In this document: positions 9,561 to 12,527 of the stretch, one piece after another
How the letters are laid out: each line of letters starts with the position of its first letter
Position numbering within the stretch: position 1 is the first letter of the stretch
Assembly: GCA_016748015.1 (NCBI GenBank)
Contig: JAAOMT010000193.1
Coordinates: 93,414 to 105,940 of the forward strand
Direction of reading: 5' to 3'
Source: Geosiphon pyriformis
Lineage: Eukaryota; Glomeromycota; Glomeromycetes; Archaeosporales; Geosiphonaceae
DNA length: 12,527 nucleotides
The notes under the pieces: generated by a model
What the model saw: only the letters and a program-made list of their open reading frames with translations
Told to the model about the DNA's origin: nothing
Database searches by the model: none
Position numbers and translations under genes: made by a program

Positions 9561-10905
9561 AGTCGGTCATTAAATTGAAATGTTCTATTGTTAGATATAT
9601 TTGATTTGTTTGTTCTTTAAATTTTAGTTCAAATATAATCGATTTATATTATGATTTAATAAAAAGTTGCATTTTACAAAACCTTAGAACAAAAACTTTT
9701 AACATTATAATTTTAATATTTAATAAAAATAATTTAGAGATAAATATAAATATATAACTATGTCTTATATTAATTTTTGTAAGATTTTATTTGAAATTTA
9801 ATTAATAAAAATTCTTAAATTCGGTTTTAACCACAATTAAAACAAAAAGTAAAATTTATTTTATTTATAGTTTTTTTAAATACAATTATTTTAAAAGCTT
9901 TTTTTACAGTAAAAATAACAAGATAATATTTTTCTAAAATATTTTTTTAAAATAATAAAAACACAAAATAGTCTTAAATTATTAGTAAAATGGTTTTTTG
10001 GCTATAATAAAAATACTACTTTATTTAAAGTCTTTTTCAAGTAATTAATTAAGACCAGCTTTAGTGTATTATTAATATTATTATAATAAATCCAAAAACT
10101 TTTAATAAAAAAACTATTTTTTTATTAGTTTTATTATAATAATACTAATTATAATATTTGAATTTATTTTGGTTGCAAACAGTAATTTTTATTTTATATT
10201 AAATAATAACAATAATAACATATTTATTAAAACTAATATAAATTTACAATTAATTGTATTGTTTAATTTAATAAATTTTACTTAATTATTGTTAAACTTA
10301 ACACAAAACAAATTATGTTTTTTTATATTAAATTATCTAATCATAAATAAAATAAAAATTAAAATATTTTTTAATTTTCTGTTTTTTAAAAAACTAAATT
10401 TAATAATTAAATTTAATAATTAATTACCAAATTTTTAATTTAATTATTAAAAACAATTTTAAGTTTTTAAAAACTATTATTAAAATCAAGTTTGCTTTTT
10501 TTTTAATTATCTTTAAAATTGTAAAATTTTTGGTAATTTTTAATATTAATTTTACTTTTGTTATTGTAATATTACATCAAAATTTTTTTATTAATATTAA
10601 AAATGTTTTTAATATTTTTAATAGAATTTTTAAATTAAATTAAAATCTGTTGGTTTTTAGTAATATATTATTATATATTTTAATTTTTTTATAACTTTTA
10701 ATATTGTTTTTGTTTGTTAAATAATTTTAAAAAAAATATAAAATTCAAATTTTTTTTAGTCAATTAAAAAAATAGTATTGTTTTTTATTATATATTTATA
10801 ACCAAGTTAAATAAAAAAATTTAATTATATTGTTTTTAAAATTAATAACTTAATTTTTTAAATAAATAATCAAACTTGTTTTATTTTATTTTTTTATTAA
10901 TGTTT
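9561..10905. other. AT-rich gene-free stretch right of the island
   Basis: There is no recognisable gene or RNA. CpG is seen only near 9638 and 9819, then not again. From about 10140 to 10900 the plus strand is notably T-rich, whereas 4700-6700 is A-rich. An AT-only inverted repeat (15 bp arms, 10399-10413 and 10437-10451) is present but expected by chance at this composition. The T-rich run at about 10877-10893 could be the reverse complement of a degraded poly-A tail of the LINE to its right. Confidence 0.55.
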
Positions 10906-11517
10906 TACAAGTGCAGTCTAATTATTATCTAGTATACAGAGTCAAACTATAAACTTCAGCTAGATACAATTTATGTATTTACCATATGTAACCAGTCACT
11001 TGGACTAATCAAAGCAACACTAAGCTTCTATATGAACAGTAGTTTTACTACCAAAACCAGAAAAAAACAAGCAAAATAAATGGAAACCAAAACTAATCTT
11101 AAAGGAATCATCAATACCAATTAACTTAACCACATTATCTGATAAAACTAGCACCAAGCCAACAAATACTACAGGCACTATTCCTGAATTACTAATTAAA
11201 TTTTTTCTCTTTATATTTACTCTAAATCTAGATCTGAATCTTCACAACTCAGAACAGTATTGTATATCTAAACCACATACAAAATCAACCAAGATTCAGA
11301 AAGTCTCTTTATGATCTTCAAAAATCTGTACCATTTCCTTAAACCACTCCATAAGCACAAAGCTCTTGCAGAAAAGTACATACAGACTAATATCAGATAA
11401 ACATGAGAGAAGAAATTCTACAACCACAGAAAAAATAAAAAGACAAGAACTAGTTAGAGACCTCTAAACTGAAATATGTTCAAACAAAATAGTCTTATAA
11501 GAGATAAACTTCTTACA

Positions 11518-11565
11518 ACATGTAAATACATGATCAGAAAACTCAATCTTATCACAATGTAAACA
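11518..11565 (-). pseudogene. CCHC zinc knuckle (zf-RVT type) of the LINE
   Basis: Sixteen codons read CLHCDKIEFSDHVFTC, giving C-X2-C-X7-H-X3-C with all four zinc ligands intact. It is preceded by a basic stretch (RRLPVAIRKRLYNKYYPGVL). Such knuckles follow the RT/RNase H part of many LINE ORF2 proteins and bind nucleic acid. This is the best-preserved block of the element; the longest uninterrupted open stretch (11464-11691) surrounds it. Confidence 0.8.
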
Positions 11566-11899
11566 TAAAACACCAGGATAATATTTGTTATAAAGTCTTT
11601 TCCTAATAGCAACAGGCAGTCTTCTATAAACAGTTTTCATAAAATAAGTATACAAGCCAGCTGAAATTCTGCTTATAGATTCTGACAGCATATGTAAATC
11701 TGAATGTTAAACTGCTACAGTATAGATCTAATCAATATTACAAACCAAAAAACTATCTAAAACTCTGAAGCCAAGACCAATTTCCCAATATACACAATTC
11801 ATTGACCTAAAAATATTCCAAACAAAATGACAAATATTATCAAAAACCAGCAAATCATTAGTCACAATAAAGTATTTACACACATTAATCAGCAGTAGC

Positions 11900-12171
11900 A
11901 AAGAAGAGTGAACAGTTATCTCCACTAAAGCATCTATACAAACATTATTCAAAACTCCTAAGTGGTTTTTGACCTTTAACCAAACTACAAAAATGTTTTT
12001 ATTAACAATTAAATTTGCAATATGCCTTCTTTCTATCCAACAACTACTACAAAAATTGGAACCAGATAACTCTAACTTTGAGACACAAGCATCTAATACA
12101 GCCTAATTATCCAAACACATTACTACTAAACAAAAAGAGAGCACATATTTCAAGACCAAAGCAACAGCCTG
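11900..12171 (-). pseudogene. RNase H domain remnant of the LINE
   Basis: Reading leftwards, QAVALVLKYV (from 12171) corresponds to the helix that normally carries the catalytic Glu; here that position is lost or altered. CLDN-stop-AVLDACVSKLEL follows, with the conserved Asp at 12111 and the stop at 12105 at the usual Gln of DSQA. Then WLKVKNHLGVLNNVCIDALV has His at 11964 and Asp at 11934, ten residues apart as in RNase H1 enzymes (H124/D134 in E. coli numbering). The first catalytic Asp (beta-strand 1) is not identifiable, because homology stops near 12180. Confidence 0.75.
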
Positions 12172-12179
12172 TTGTTATG

Positions 12180-12527
12180 GTTTAAGAATTTAGCAAAAAG
12201 AATCATAAAAATAATACAAACTATTCAATCATAATATAGCACAGTAATAATCTTAGAAAGGTAATGATTAACATAGTAGCAAACACCATCTCGCAATAGT
12301 AATAAGCACCAGTTCACAATAGCAGCCAACACCAACTGGTGATAGCAGCAAACACCAGATTGAAATATCAAAAAGAAAGTATTTTCTCGTAGAACTACAA
12401 ACATGTATATATACAGTAGTTTTAATATTGAGAAATAATCAATCAAGTAATAAAAATCATAACTTATCAAGCAACAGATCCAATTTTATCCAACAAACTC
12501 TACTTTAAATCATACTTTCAAATTAAA
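12180..12527. other. Unassigned sequence upstream of the recognisable LINE part
   Basis: LINE homology is not recognisable beyond about 12180. The stretch has intermediate composition, contains the two CpGs seen after 10900 (12292 and about 12389), and includes the 23-bp tandem array at 12261-12375. A minus-strand open stretch at 12225-12470 translates that array into a cysteine-rich, low-complexity peptide and is not credible as a gene. It may be another part of the same element, a tandem array inserted in it, or flanking DNA. Confidence 0.5.
12261..12375. repeat. 23-bp tandem repeat, about 4-5 imperfect copies
   Basis: Copies begin at 12261 (diverged), 12284, 12307, 12330 and 12353, with an exact 23-bp spacing. 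The core is CACCA, then a variable segment, then ATAGCAGCAAA, with the last copy diverging after CACCAGATTG. The period is not a multiple of three, so it would not maintain a reading frame. It lies immediately upstream of the LINE remnant as transcribed. Confidence 0.85.

Larger units (their letters stand above)
11020..12179 (-). pseudogene. Decayed LINE-type retrotransposon ORF, 3' half (RNase H, CCHC knuckle, C-terminal domain)
   Basis: A single minus-strand frame (codons starting at multiples of three) runs about 385 codons to a TAG at 11020-11022. It is interrupted by stops at 12177, 12105, 11730, 11709, 11466, 11298 and 11244 (first bases on the minus strand), but I see no frameshift. 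The order is an RNase H remnant, then the conserved block YFMKTVYRRLPVAIRKRLYN, then the knuckle C-X2-C-X7-H-X3-C, then a hydrophobic C-terminal domain with LYVLFCKSFVLMEWF. This arrangement, especially LCLHCDKIEFSDHVFTC, matches from memory LINE proteins abundant in Glomeromycotina. Several stops fall where that family has Trp or Gln, which fits G-to-A and C-to-T changes. The reverse transcriptase and endonuclease parts are not seen; they are missing, unrecognisable, or beyond the right edge. The copy cannot be active. Confidence 0.85.

Noticed and set aside
10399-10451. AT-only inverted repeat with 15-bp arms
   Set aside because: Inverted repeats of A and T alone are expected by chance at this composition.
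11464-11952. Two short minus-strand frames read as separate small genes
   Set aside because: They lie in one frame on either side of nonsense codons and belong to the same decayed LINE protein.
12225-12470. 81-codon minus-strand open frame with a cysteine-rich segment
   Set aside because: The cysteine-rich part is the translation of a 23-bp tandem repeat and the remainder is low complexity.

Overview
The window looks like nuclear DNA from an early-diverging filamentous fungus, most probably an arbuscular mycorrhizal fungus (Glomeromycotina). Three observations point that way. There is one intact spliced eukaryotic gene (Yippee/YPEL family, four exons, GT-AG introns of 100-128 nt). There is a decayed LINE-type retrotransposon whose RNase H and CCHC-knuckle frames resemble, from memory, the LINE families abundant in Gigaspora, Rhizophagus and relatives. 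The gene sits as an isolated normal-composition island in extremely AT-rich, CpG-poor DNA. The lineage is an inference; I could not run a search.

Layout. Positions 1-3800 are AT-rich sequence with no recognisable gene. Positions 3819-4355 hold a diverged 57-bp tandem repeat of about 9.4 copies. Positions 4360-7800 fall to roughly 4-8 % GC in places and hold nothing recognisable. At about 7800-7900 the composition changes sharply. The island at 7870-9560 (35-45 % GC, CpG common) carries a leader, the Yippee gene (exons 8310-8408, 8509-8552, 8681-8789, 8905-8985, plus strand), its 3' region, and a short segment (9408-9540) that looks like a dispersed repeat. Positions 9560-10900 are AT-only-like again. 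From about 10900 to the right edge the composition is intermediate, and 11020-12179 is the 3' half of a LINE reading frame on the minus strand: RNase H remnant, CCHC knuckle, C-terminal domain. It stays in a single frame for about 385 codons but is broken by at least seven stops. A 23-bp tandem repeat lies at 12261-12375, just upstream of the recognisable part.

The genes do not form a pathway. The picture is one housekeeping-type gene in a small CpG-retaining island, surrounded by degenerate, CpG-depleted repeat DNA. I saw no tRNA, rRNA, CRISPR or prokaryotic feature, and no convincing novel system. The most informative signals are the base-composition boundaries and the mode of decay of the LINE (substitutions without indels).
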